NCBI GenBank assembly: GCA_030631445.1
Contig: DAOVLD010000131.1
Coordinates: forward strand, 1 to 5,687
DNA length: 5,687 nucleotides
Direction of reading: 5' to 3'
Origin: Bacteroidota bacterium
GTDB lineage: Bacteria > Bacteroidota > Bacteroidia > Bacteroidales > VadinHA17
In this document: positions 1-5,687 of the stretch, one piece after another
Layout of the letters: every line of letters starts with the position of its first letter
Position numbering within the stretch: the stretch's first letter is position 1
Position numbers and translations under genes: made by a program
Notes under the pieces: model-generated
The model's database searches: none
The model's input: only the letters and a program-made list of their open reading frames with translations
Told to the model about the DNA's origin: nothing

Positions 1-2906
1 AATTTTGCCATTTTAACTACTTCCACACTCGGAAAGCCAAACTCTTCAACAACTTTTCCAAGTATCAGGTAAGTACCACTCCCGCGGAATGGGTAACGCT
101 TAAGAACCTGGGGAAAGTGTACAGTATCAAAGAATTCCCCTGTATAATCAATAAATGCAGCAAAATGCATCCATTCCTTCTTAACTGTTTTGATGTACTT
201 AATTGTTACAAGGTGACCGACCATTTTTACTTTCCTGCCTATCTTTCCTCTCATATCTTTCGCCTTAATTTCACCCCTGAATGGGGTTTTTAACAGGTTG
301 AAGTAGGAGACGGTAACAGGGAAACCAAGCAGTTCAATTTCGTCAAAAGCATCTTCCAGATTGCTTTGCTCAAGTTCAGGGAGCTTAAATTTTTTTGCAG
401 GTATGTTAAACAGGGCAGGGGAGTTCTCGCTTTTTTTTCCTTTTCCGTGAAGCATATATGCCTGCCATAAAAGCTCCTTCTTTGATTTTCCGGTAAATCT
501 AAAGGCATTAATCCTTATTAGTAGTGTAAGTTGTTCTATTCCCGGGTGAATACGTTGAATAAAATCTTCGAGTCCCTGGTATTCTCCATTCATTTCGCGT
601 TCGCCATGTATTTTTTTTGAAATTTTTCGTTCAAGGTTCTCAATATGAACAAACCCCAGATAGATTGTTTTTCCACTAATGGTAGTTTTATAAAGACTGT
701 TATTATTGCATGGCAGTTCAATAATGGCTCCCCATCGTCTGGCTTCATTTACATAAACCCAGGTACGGTAAAATCCGCCAAAGTTATTTATTACGGCAAC
801 CATAAATTCAAGAGGAAAATGTGCTTTAAGATATAAGCTCTGTAAACTTTCAACAGCATAGGAGGCAGAATGGGCTTTGGAAAAGGAATATCCTGCAAAA
901 GATTCAATCTGACGCCATACCTCTCTGGTAAGATTATCAGGATAACCCCGCATTTTGCAATTACTGAAAAATTTATCAACAATCTTCCTTAACTCTGCTT
1001 TCGAGCGGAACTTTCCACTCATAGCCCGGCGCAAAACATCAGCATCAGCAAGGTCAAGTCCTGCAAAATGATGACAAACCTTTAGTACATCTTCCTGGTA
1101 TACCATTACACCGAAAGTTTCGGAAAGCTGCTCCTTCATAACAGGGTGGATGTAATCAAAACTGTTAGGATTGTGGAACCTCCGGATATATTCACGCATC
1201 ATCCCCGACCGTGCTACACCGAGGCGTATAACTGAGCTTGCAGCTACAAGGTTAAGGTAATTGTCGCACTGCAGTTTAACAAGTAATCCCCGCATAGCAG
1301 GACTCTCAACATAGAAACACCCGTTGGTTTCGCCATTTCTTAACAACTTTTTCACCTCACTATCCTTCTTGAAGTCCTGTATGGCATGTGCATCAACCTT
1401 CACACCTCTATTACGCCCGATGATCTCTACACTTTCCTTAATATGCCCAATTCCGCGCTGGCTCAGGATATCCAGCTTTTCAAAACCAATATCTTCCGCA
1501 ACATACATATCCCACTGGGTTGTAGGGTATTCTTTTGGTGGCAGGTCAAGGGCTGTATAACATGTAATAGGTTCTTCCGAGATAAGAATTCCCCCGGCAT
1601 GAATACTTCGCATATTTGGAAAATCAACAATTTTTATCCCCATAGAAAAAATTTTCGCGGTGATATCATTACGGTTTAGTTCATCCGAAGGGTTATTGAT
1701 CAGTGCATCGATCTCAGCTTTTGGAAGACCATAAACTTTTCCCAGTTCGCGGAGAATCGATTTACCCCGGAATGTTGATATAGTACCCAGCAACGCGGTA
1801 TGCTCCCTGCCGTACCGTTTGAAAATATAATCAAGCACTTCGTCACGCTCTTTCCATGAGTAATCGATATCAAAGTCAGGCGGACTGGTACGTTTAGGAT
1901 TAAGAAACCGCTCGAAATACAGGTTTAGCTCAATAGGGTCTACATCGGTGATCTTCAGGCAGTAAGCTACAATTGAATTAGCGCCACTACCACGCCCGAC
2001 ATGATAAAACCCCCGGTTCATTGAATAACGGATAATATCCCATGTAATAAGGAAGTATGAAGAAAAGCCCAGTTTATAAATAATATTAAGTTCATGCTTT
2101 ATACGCGTTGCAGCTTCGCTATTTTCTTTTCCGTACCGGTAGTCCAGTCCATCCATTGTAAGCTTTTCCAGCAACAAGCGGTCATCTTCCATATTTCCGG
2201 TAAAAGTTTTTTTATTCTTGTATGATCTGTAATCAAAATCAAATGAGCATGCAGATATTATTTTTTCTGTATTATGGATGATATCAGGGTGATCATTAAA
2301 TGGTTTTATTAATTGATCAATTTGCAGAAGTTTATTTTCAGGGTGTGCGCATTGGTGCGGCTCAAGCTTGCTAAGCAGTGTATTATGGTCAATTGCCCGG
2401 AGATGACAATGTACCTCATAACCTTCTTTATCTGTAAAAGTTGCATTTTGCAGAATGACTATTTTTAATTTTGGAAGTTTGGAAGATATTAATTTTCGCA
2501 CATCATGAGGAGGGATGCCTATTAATTCATTGTCTCTTAAATTGTCAGGTAACCTGTAACCAAACGGGTAAATAATCCATACATGCTCAAAAACCGGGGC
2601 AAATCGGGGCAGGGGAGTGCACGATAAATGATGCCGGCTCAAAAAGTTGTTGAGTTCTCTGAAACCTTCATTATTTTTTGCCAGACCAATATATAGCTGT
2701 TGGTCTCCGTCACGGAAATCAATACCGGGAACAGGTTGTATCCCTTCTTTCCGGCATAATTTCACAAAATCAAGTATTCCTGTGGAATTATTGATATCAG
2801 TCAGGGCAATTGTCTTTATACCCCTTTTGGAAGATTCTTTTACAAGATCCTCTATCGAAAGGGTTCCATAGCGCAGACTGTAATATGAATGTGCATTAAG
2901 GTACAT
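1..2906 (-). CDS. dnaE: DNA polymerase III alpha subunit (DnaE), short error-prone-type copy; 3' end cut by window edge
   Basis: C-family replicative-type DNA polymerase, probably the extender in translesion synthesis. I read 968 codons without a stop from ATG at 2906 to the window edge; the C-terminus lies outside. Domains in order: an N-terminal PHP domain (about 1-220), polymerase core (about 250-700) with GRGSGANSIVAYCL at 304-317, PDFDID at 343-348 and HAGG at 436-439, helix-hairpin-helix region (about 745-810), and a C-terminal OB-fold (about 885-965). The three catalytic aspartates, by analogy with E. coli D401, D403 and D555, are D346, D348 and D479. The PHP domain is degenerate: the first His of HxH is Asn4, the TDH motif reads TDI (Ile38), and the usual HLxLLAKN stretch reads QLYIGLAKN, so metal-dependent proofreading is unlikely. 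It is shorter than E. coli DnaE (1160 aa) and has little room for a tau-binding tail. Its start overlaps the dinB stop. This suggests an accessory DnaE2-like role; that it is the sole replicative DnaE cannot be excluded from this window. Confidence 0.95.
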   Translation of the reverse strand, partial: MYLNAHSYYSLRYGTLSIEDLVKESSKRGIKTIALTDINNSTGILDFVKLCRKEGIQPVPGIDFRDGDQQLYIGLAKNNEGFRELNNFLSRHHLSCTPLPRFAPVFEHVWIIYPFGYRLPDNLRDNELIGIPPHDVRKLISSKLPKLKIVILQNATFTDKEGYEVHCHLRAIDHNTLLSKLEPHQCAHPENKLLQIDQLIKPFNDHPDIIHNTEKIISACSFDFDYRSYKNKKTFTGNMEDDRLLLEKLTMDGLDYRYGKENSEAATRIKHELNIIYKLGFSSYFLITWDIIRYSMNRGFYHVGRGSGANSIVAYCLKITDVDPIELNLYFERFLNPKRTSPPDFDIDYSWKERDEVLDYIFKRYGREHTALLGTISTFRGKSILRELGKVYGLPKAEIDALINNPSDELNRNDITAKIFSMGIKIVDFPNMRSIHAGGILISEEPITCYTALDLPPKEYPTTQWDMYVAEDIGFEKLDILSQRGIGHIKESVEIIGRNRGVKVDAHAIQDFKKDSEVKKLLRNGETNGCFYVESPAMRGLLVKLQCDNYLNLVAASSVIRLGVARSGMMREYIRRFHNPNSFDYIHPVMKEQLSETFGVMVYQEDVLKVCHHFAGLDLADADVLRRAMSGKFRSKAELRKIVDKFFSNCKMRGYPDNLTREVWRQIESFAGYSFSKAHSASYAVESLQSLYLKAHFPLEFMVAVINNFGGFYRTWVYVNEARRWGAIIELPCNNNSLYKTTISGKTIYLGFVHIENLERKISKKIHGEREMNGEYQGLEDFIQRIHPGIEQLTLLIRINAFRFTGKSKKELLWQAYMLHGKGKKSENSPALFNIPAKKFKLPELEQSNLEDAFDEIELLGFPVTVSYFNLLKTPFRGEIKAKDMRGKIGRKVKMVGHLVTIKYIKTVKKEWMHFAAFIDYTGEFFDTVHFPQVLKRYPFRGSGTYLILGKVVEEFGFPSVEVVKMAK

Positions 2907-4171
2907 TATTTAAACCATCTTCCGTTCAATATTTTATTGGCAAACCACTGTTCCATACGGATTTTTTCTTCTTCGTCAGCCTGTGCTTTTACTTTCATAT
3001 AAGCTTCGGCTTCAGCCGGTGTTTTTACCCCTACAGCTCTCCTTATTGCATATTTACCAAACCTGATACGCAGTTTGTCCATAGTCAGGTAAAGCCTTAC
3101 CATTTCCGGTGTATCTTCGAACATATTAAGTTGTTGCACCCCATTTACCAGGTGGCTGAAACGTACACCAATCAAGCGTACCAGCATTCTGCGATAGTAC
3201 AATCTGCCGAATAATTCCCTGGCAGTTTCTATCAGTACATGGTCGAATGAAGTGTATGATATCCGTTTCTGCAAAGTATGTGTGTCAAAATTTGAGTACC
3301 TGATCTTCACTGTTACGCATGATGTGAGTTTTTGTTTTTTCCTCAGTTCATATGTAATTTTTTCTACCATAGCTACCAGTATCTGATTCAGTTTGATAAT
3401 ATCGGTACTGTCTTTTTCAAAAGTCTGCTCTGTACTTATAGATTTTCGTTCGGAATAACGAATTACAGGGGTTGTGTCGACACCATTGGCTTTTTTCCAG
3501 ATGATGATCCCGTTTTTTCCAAGCAGACGTTCCATCATATCTACAGGTATGCTGCTCAGTGTTTCTATGGTAGATACTCCCATGGATCGCAACATATGAA
3601 ATGTTTTATTTCCTATCATGGGTATTTTCCTGATAGACAATGGGAAAATGAATGGTTTTACCATTTTACCGGGTATTTCAAGTTCTCCATTAGGCTTAGC
3701 TTCTCCGGCAGCGATCTTAGAAACAGTCTTGTTTACTGACAATCCGAACGAAACAGGAAGCCCGGTGTTATTTATAATATCATTGCGCAGTTCCTTTGTC
3801 CATACCAGACATCCAAAAAAGCGATCCATTCCTGTAATATCAATATAATGTTCATCAATTGAAGCTTTCTCGTACACCGGCGCCTTTTCTGCAATAATGT
3901 CTGTAACCATATGTGAATACTTGCTGTAGAGTTCCATATCGCCACGAATTACCAGTGCATCAGGACACAGATTACGTACCATCTTCATAGGCATAGCTGA
4001 ATGTACCCCGAATTCTCTTGCTTCATAGCTGCAACTGGCAACCACACCACGATCGGAAGCACCTCCTATAACCACAGGTTTTCCCTGCAGTTTGCTGTTC
4101 TTCAATCGCTCTACCGATACAAAAAAGGTATCCAGATCAAAATGTACAATATTTCTGCTTCCTGTTTCCAT
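2906..4171 (-). CDS. dinB: Y-family translesion DNA polymerase (DinB / Pol IV type)
   Basis: Translesion polymerase that inserts opposite damaged template bases; 421 aa, complete. The palm carries FDLDTFF at 11-17, with metal ligand Asp12 and probable steric-gate Phe17, and SIDE at 104-107, with Asp106 and Glu107 (equivalent to E. coli DinB D8, F13, D103 and E104). SVNKTVSKIAAGEAKPNG at 145-162 is the conserved palm motif; a helix-hairpin-helix follows (RKIPMIGNKTFHMLRSMGV, 181-199) and then the little-finger domain (about 240-345). QLNMF at 347-351 matches the beta-clamp binding pentapeptide QLxLF. About 70 residues follow it, including AIRRA (375-379) and a charged helical tail. It is first in an operon with dnaE (TAATG overlap) and divergent from the LexA-like repressor. 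ATG at 4171 is the only plausible start, since an in-frame TGA lies about 36 bases upstream with no other ATG between. Its catalytic residues are intact, unlike ImuB proteins, so it should be an active polymerase. Confidence 0.96.
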   Translation of the reverse strand: METGSRNIVHFDLDTFFVSVERLKNSKLQGKPVVIGGASDRGVVASCSYEAREFGVHSAMPMKMVRNLCPDALVIRGDMELYSKYSHMVTDIIAEKAPVYEKASIDEHYIDITGMDRFFGCLVWTKELRNDIINNTGLPVSFGLSVNKTVSKIAAGEAKPNGELEIPGKMVKPFIFPLSIRKIPMIGNKTFHMLRSMGVSTIETLSSIPVDMMERLLGKNGIIIWKKANGVDTTPVIRYSERKSISTEQTFEKDSTDIIKLNQILVAMVEKITYELRKKQKLTSCVTVKIRYSNFDTHTLQKRISYTSFDHVLIETARELFGRLYYRRMLVRLIGVRFSHLVNGVQQLNMFEDTPEMVRLYLTMDKLRIRFGKYAIRRAVGVKTPAEAEAYMKVKAQADEEEKIRMEQWFANKILNGRWFK

Positions 4172-4183
4172 ATAAAAAATATT

Positions 4184-4197
4184 TACAAAAACTTGTA
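4184..4197. promoter_or_regulatory. Small inverted repeat TACAA-N4-TTGTA in the dinB leader
   Basis: TACAAAAACTTGTA forms five-base arms around a four-base centre, 13-26 bases upstream of the dinB ATG. It could be a weak hairpin in the dinB mRNA leader or a second protein site. It does not resemble the GATTA/TAATC palindromes. In such AT-rich DNA a short repeat like this may arise by chance. Confidence 0.25.
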
Positions 4198-4222
4198 TTT
4201 TTCAATCCTTTAATCTATCTTT

Positions 4223-4237
4223 GATTAGAATATAATC
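4223..4237. promoter_or_regulatory. Putative repressor operator O1 (imperfect 15-bp palindrome)
   Basis: GATTAGAATATAATC has GATTA and TAATC inverted half-sites five bases apart, and seven-base arms with a single mismatch (G at 4228) around a central A at 4230. It lies between the divergent starts and matches O2 at 14 of 15 positions. Binding by the adjacent XRE-S24 repressor is inferred from position, symmetry and duplication. Confidence 0.7.
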
Positions 4238-4245
4238 ATTTTTTT

Positions 4246-4260
4246 GATTATAATATAATC
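4246..4260. promoter_or_regulatory. Putative repressor operator O2 (perfect 15-bp palindrome)
   Basis: GATTATAATATAATC is a perfect inverted repeat: GATTATA and TATAATC flank a central A at 4253. Its centre is exactly 23 bp from that of O1, about two helical turns, so two dimers could bind on the same face of the DNA. It is 36 bp upstream of the repressor ATG and overlaps TATAAT-like strings. It is the likeliest core operator of the module. Confidence 0.75.
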
Positions 4261-4296
4261 TTTTTTTTGTTATATTGCAAAAAAATATTATCCATC

Positions 4297-5121
4297 ATGC
4301 ATTTTAATACAAACATTAAATTCTTAAGAAAACGTCGTGGACGTACCCAGGATGACGTTGCTCATGCCCTTAATATAAAACGTTCAACTCTTAGTGGTTA
4401 TGAGAATGGGGTTGCATATCCCAATATTACCACCCTGCTGGTTTTTTCCAAATTTTATAATATATCAATTGACACGCTTATCAGGGTGGATATTGGCAAC
4501 CTTTCGGAAAGTCAGCTAAGGCAACTTGAAGGAGGGTGTGACGTTTATATTAAAGGAAGTAAACTGCGGGTATTGGCTACAACTGTTGACACTGAAGACA
4601 ATGAGAATATTGAGCTTGTACCCGAAAAAGCCAAGGCGGGATACCGGACAGGTTATGCCGATCCTGAATTCATCTCAGAGCTGCCTACATTCAGGCTGCC
4701 CTTTCTCTCGCGGGAACGCAAATACAGAACATTTCATTTAAAAGGAGATTCTATGTTGCCTATACCGGATGGCTCATGGGTTACCGGGGAGTATGTGCAG
4801 GATTGGAACGATATTGCCAGCGGGCATGCATACATTGTTTTTACCATAGATGACGGGATCGTATTTAAAGTCATCGAGGATTTAGTAAAGGAAAGACAAG
4901 TTTTGAGATTATATTCACTGAACCCCATTTACGCACCATATGATGTTCATATTAATGAGGTTAAGGAAATTTGGAAATTTGTTAATTATATAAGCAATGA
5001 AGTTCCTGATCCTATGATTCCGGAAAGCCACCTGATGTCAACTGTTGCAGGATTAAAGCAGGACCTGGAAAAGCTTAAATACCGTTTGAAAGAGACTGAC
5101 AATAGTGGAAGACTGGAATAG
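4297..5121 (+). CDS. LexA-like repressor: XRE helix-turn-helix plus S24 self-cleaving peptidase
   Basis: Probable SOS-type repressor of itself and of the divergent dinB-dnaE operon; 274 aa. The N-terminal HTH_3 domain spans about residues 7-61, with TQDDVAHALN at 17-26 and the recognition region RSTLSGYENG at 29-38. A linker leads to the S24/LexA-type protease domain (about 105-232). Self-cleavage residues are all visible: the Ala114-Gly115 bond in KAKAGY, the serine nucleophile Ser152 in GDSM followed by DG, and the general base Lys191 in GIVFKVIE. A predicted coiled coil (about 246-267, GLKQDLEKLKYRLKE) ends the protein. The frame is open back to a TTG at 4267, but ATG at 4297 is preferred: MHFNTNIKFLRKRRG is a normal start for the domain, and the upstream extension is low-complexity DNA next to the operators. 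The fold resembles HdiR-type or phage CI-type cleavable repressors, not winged-helix LexA. The role as SOS regulator is inferred from the protease residues and the gene arrangement. Confidence 0.93.
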   Translation: MHFNTNIKFLRKRRGRTQDDVAHALNIKRSTLSGYENGVAYPNITTLLVFSKFYNISIDTLIRVDIGNLSESQLRQLEGGCDVYIKGSKLRVLATTVDTEDNENIELVPEKAKAGYRTGYADPEFISELPTFRLPFLSRERKYRTFHLKGDSMLPIPDGSWVTGEYVQDWNDIASGHAYIVFTIDDGIVFKVIEDLVKERQVLRLYSLNPIYAPYDVHINEVKEIWKFVNYISNEVPDPMIPESHLMSTVAGLKQDLEKLKYRLKETDNSGRLE

Positions 5122-5126
5122 TGGAA
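5101..5126 (+). repeat. Short direct repeat AATAGTGGAA across the repressor stop codon
   Basis: AATAGTGGAA occurs at 5101-5110 and again at 5117-5126. The second copy supplies the TAG stop (5119-5121) in frame, while the first copy is read in another frame as part of the last residues (NSGRLE). The repressor C-terminus therefore runs into the repetitive spacer, and its last few residues are probably not under strong constraint. Confidence 0.5.
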
Positions 5127-5127
5127 T

Positions 5128-5170
5128 GTTAAAAGTTTGTAAAGTTCAACGCTTACTTTTAACTTTTAAC
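5128..5170 (+). terminator. Possible terminator hairpin after the repressor gene
   Basis: GTTAAAAGTT at 5128-5137 is the exact reverse complement of AACTTTTAAC at 5161-5170; nine of those bases also pair with the nearer copy at 5155-5163 (18-base loop). It starts seven bases after the repressor stop, in a convergent spacer where termination is needed on both strands. The stem is AT-rich, and no clean T-run follows directly, only repeats ending in TTTT at 5187-5190. A weak call. Confidence 0.35.
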
Positions 5171-5185
5171 TTTCAACTTTCAACT
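5155..5185. repeat. Tandem 7-bp repeat (ACTTTTA/ACTTTCA)
   Basis: Four 7-bp units run without gaps from 5155 to 5182: ACTTTTA twice, then ACTTTCA twice, followed by a partial ACT. The third and fourth units share one T-to-C change, suggesting a unit-pair duplication or slippage after the substitution. The tract is noncoding and lies between convergent genes. Confidence 0.85.
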
Positions 5186-5193
5186 CTTTTGAA

Positions 5194-5221
5194 TAGAGGG
5201 AGTAGAGGGAATAAAGGGGGT
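5194..5221. repeat. Imperfect tandem 9-bp G-rich repeat
   Basis: Three 9-bp units, TAGAGGGAG, TAGAGGGAA and TAAAGGGGG, sit head to tail just before the 3' end of the oxidoreductase gene. The plus strand is purine-rich, with G-runs every nine bases (5198-5200, 5207-5209, 5216-5220). Three runs are short of the four normally needed for an intramolecular G-quadruplex. Confidence 0.65.
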
Positions 5222-5227
5222 AGCGGA

Positions 5228-5687
5228 TTATAATTTTAATAAATCTTTAACATAGTCAGCAATGGCAAGACATGCAGTAAGTCCCGGCGATTCAATACCA
5301 AGCAGATTTACCAGTCCCGGCATGTTCCTGTTACTCTCCTCGTTTATAATAAAATCCCTGATCGGATCACCGGGTTTTTGGAGTTTCGTACGGATACCGG
5401 CCTGATCAGGTGTAAGATCATCTAACTCCAGGAAAGGGAGAAAACACTTTACTGTGTTAAAAAAATCGACTGAATGCGCGGGATCAACCTTCAAGTCCAG
5501 GTTATCATCAGCAAGCCATATTGCATTAGGTCCGAGTTTTAAGCCACCACCCAAATCAACCGTGGTATGAATCCCTAAACTAACTGTATTGGGCTCAGGA
5601 ACAGGATATACCAACCTGCTTACATATTTATTCTTACCATTTCCCACTCCAAAATATTCGCCTTTCCAGAAATATACCCTGTAATCA
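5228..5687 (-). CDS. NAD(P)/FAD-dependent oxidoreductase, L-2-hydroxyglutarate oxidase (LhgO)-like; 5' end outside window
   Basis: C-terminal 152 residues of a DAO-fold flavoprotein; the N-terminal FAD-binding part lies beyond 5687. The frame is open to the edge. A GTG at 5647 is not the start, because the residues before it (WKGEYF) continue the family pattern. Visible signatures of the L-2-hydroxyglutarate dehydrogenase/oxidase family are KGEYF, RLVYPVPEPNTVSLGIHTT, LKLGPNAIWL, the segment QAGIRTKL followed by GDPIRDFII, and the C-terminal flavin-side motif LLGIESPGLTACLAIADYV. Members oxidise L-2-hydroxyglutarate or related 2-hydroxy acids to the 2-oxo acid. The substrate cannot be settled from this part, so no gene symbol is given. 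It ends with TAA at 5228-5230, converging on the repressor gene across a 106-bp spacer. Nothing links it functionally to the polymerase module. Confidence 0.88.
   Translation of the reverse strand, partial: DYRVYFWKGEYFGVGNGKNKYVSRLVYPVPEPNTVSLGIHTTVDLGGGLKLGPNAIWLADDNLDLKVDPAHSVDFFNTVKCFLPFLELDDLTPDQAGIRTKLQKPGDPIRDFIINEESNRNMPGLVNLLGIESPGLTACLAIADYVKDLLKL

Larger units (their letters stand above)
4223..4268. repeat. Tandem duplication of a 23-bp palindrome-plus-T-tract unit
   Basis: Two head-to-tail 23-bp units (4223-4245 and 4246-4268) agree at 21 of 23 positions, differing only at unit positions 6 (G/T) and 16 (A/T). Each consists of the 15-bp palindrome followed by an eight-base tract, ATTTTTTT in the first and eight Ts in the second. 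The T-tracts recur every 22-23 bp, roughly in phase with two helical turns, which could bend the DNA. This is a direct duplication of a complete operator module. Confidence 0.85.
4172..4296. promoter_or_regulatory. Divergent promoter region between repressor and dinB-dnaE
   Basis: This 125-bp, extremely AT-rich spacer separates two divergent starts and must hold both promoters. For dinB (minus strand), TTTG at 4281-4278 lies 20 bases before TATATTAT at 4257-4250, a partial fit to the Bacteroidota -33 TTTG / -7 TAnnTTTG pattern. For the repressor (plus strand), TTTG at 4243-4246 and TTTTTTTG at 4262-4269 are the nearest but weak candidates. Several TATAAT strings (4231-4236, 4249-4254, 4254-4259) lie inside the palindromes, so a repressor bound there would block either promoter. 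No Shine-Dalgarno is visible before either ATG; both leaders are A/T runs. The existence of promoters here is near certain from gene orientation; exact elements are weakly supported. Confidence 0.6.

Noticed and set aside
290..508. 72-residue open frame on the minus strand
   Set aside because: It lies inside the dnaE coding region in another frame and has no recognisable domain; dnaE is continuous through it.
1324..1679. Two overlapping plus-strand open frames (78 and 97 residues)
   Set aside because: They are antisense to the dnaE polymerase core, around the codon of catalytic Asp479; low-complexity shadows.
3332..3848. Plus-strand open frames of 135 and 76 residues opposite dinB
   Set aside because: They are antisense to the conserved palm and little-finger codons of dinB and show no domain of their own.
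4267..4296. TTG start extending the repressor by ten residues
   Set aside because: TTG lies in the promoter/operator region, the added residues are low complexity, and ATG at 4297 fits the start of the helix-turn-helix domain.
5194..5221. G-quadruplex in the G-rich 9-bp repeats
   Set aside because: Only three separate G-runs are present, too few for a standard four-run intramolecular structure.
5226..5240. GATTATAATTTTAAT, sharing nine leading bases with operator O2
   Set aside because: The second half does not match the palindrome, it overlaps the 3' end of the oxidoreductase, and such AT-rich strings are common here; probably chance.
5645..5647. GTG start for a 139-residue oxidoreductase protein
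   Set aside because: The frame stays open upstream to the window edge and encodes family-consistent residues (WKGEYF), so the gene is truncated by the window, not started here.
1..5687. CRISPR array, tRNA, rRNA, insertion sequence or prophage
   Set aside because: No spaced direct repeats of CRISPR size, no transposase, integrase or terminal inverted repeats, and no RNA-gene signature were seen; nearly all the window is coding.

Overview
The window looks like chromosomal DNA of a member of the Bacteroidota. The basis is AT-rich intergenic DNA, gene starts without a clear Shine-Dalgarno sequence, and the type of the proteins: a short DnaE beginning MYLNAHSYYSLRYG, and an XRE-S24 repressor with a KAKAGY cleavage region. 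This is recognition by family resemblance, not a database result.

Layout: (i) 1-2906, minus strand, a DnaE-type DNA polymerase III alpha subunit, complete at its N-terminus and cut by the window edge at residue 968, probably only a few residues short of its end. (ii) 2906-4171, minus strand, a full-length Y-family polymerase (DinB, 421 aa). Its stop codon overlaps the dnaE start (TAATG), so the two form an operon dinB-dnaE. (iii) 4172-4296, a 125-bp divergent control region with two head-to-tail 23-bp units, each made of a 15-bp palindrome (GATTAnAATATAATC) and a T-tract. (iv) 4297-5121, plus strand, a LexA-like repressor (XRE helix-turn-helix plus S24 self-cleaving protease, 274 aa). (v) 5122-5227, a convergent spacer full of short tandem repeats. 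(vi) 5228-5687, minus strand, the C-terminal 152 residues of an FAD-dependent oxidoreductase of the L-2-hydroxyglutarate oxidase type. No stretch over 300 bases lacks a gene.

Together, items i-iv read as a self-contained damage-inducible mutagenesis module. A cleavable repressor probably binds the palindromes between the divergent genes, silencing itself and dinB-dnaE. On DNA damage, RecA-stimulated self-cleavage at Ala114-Gly115 would release the operon, producing a translesion polymerase and an error-prone DnaE. It is analogous to the lexA-imuA-imuB-dnaE2 cassettes of Proteobacteria, but has no imuA between the genes, a Y-family member that keeps its catalytic residues, and an XRE-type rather than winged-helix LexA repressor. 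Regulation and operator assignment are inferred; the coding calls and motifs are read directly. The oxidoreductase appears unrelated to the module.
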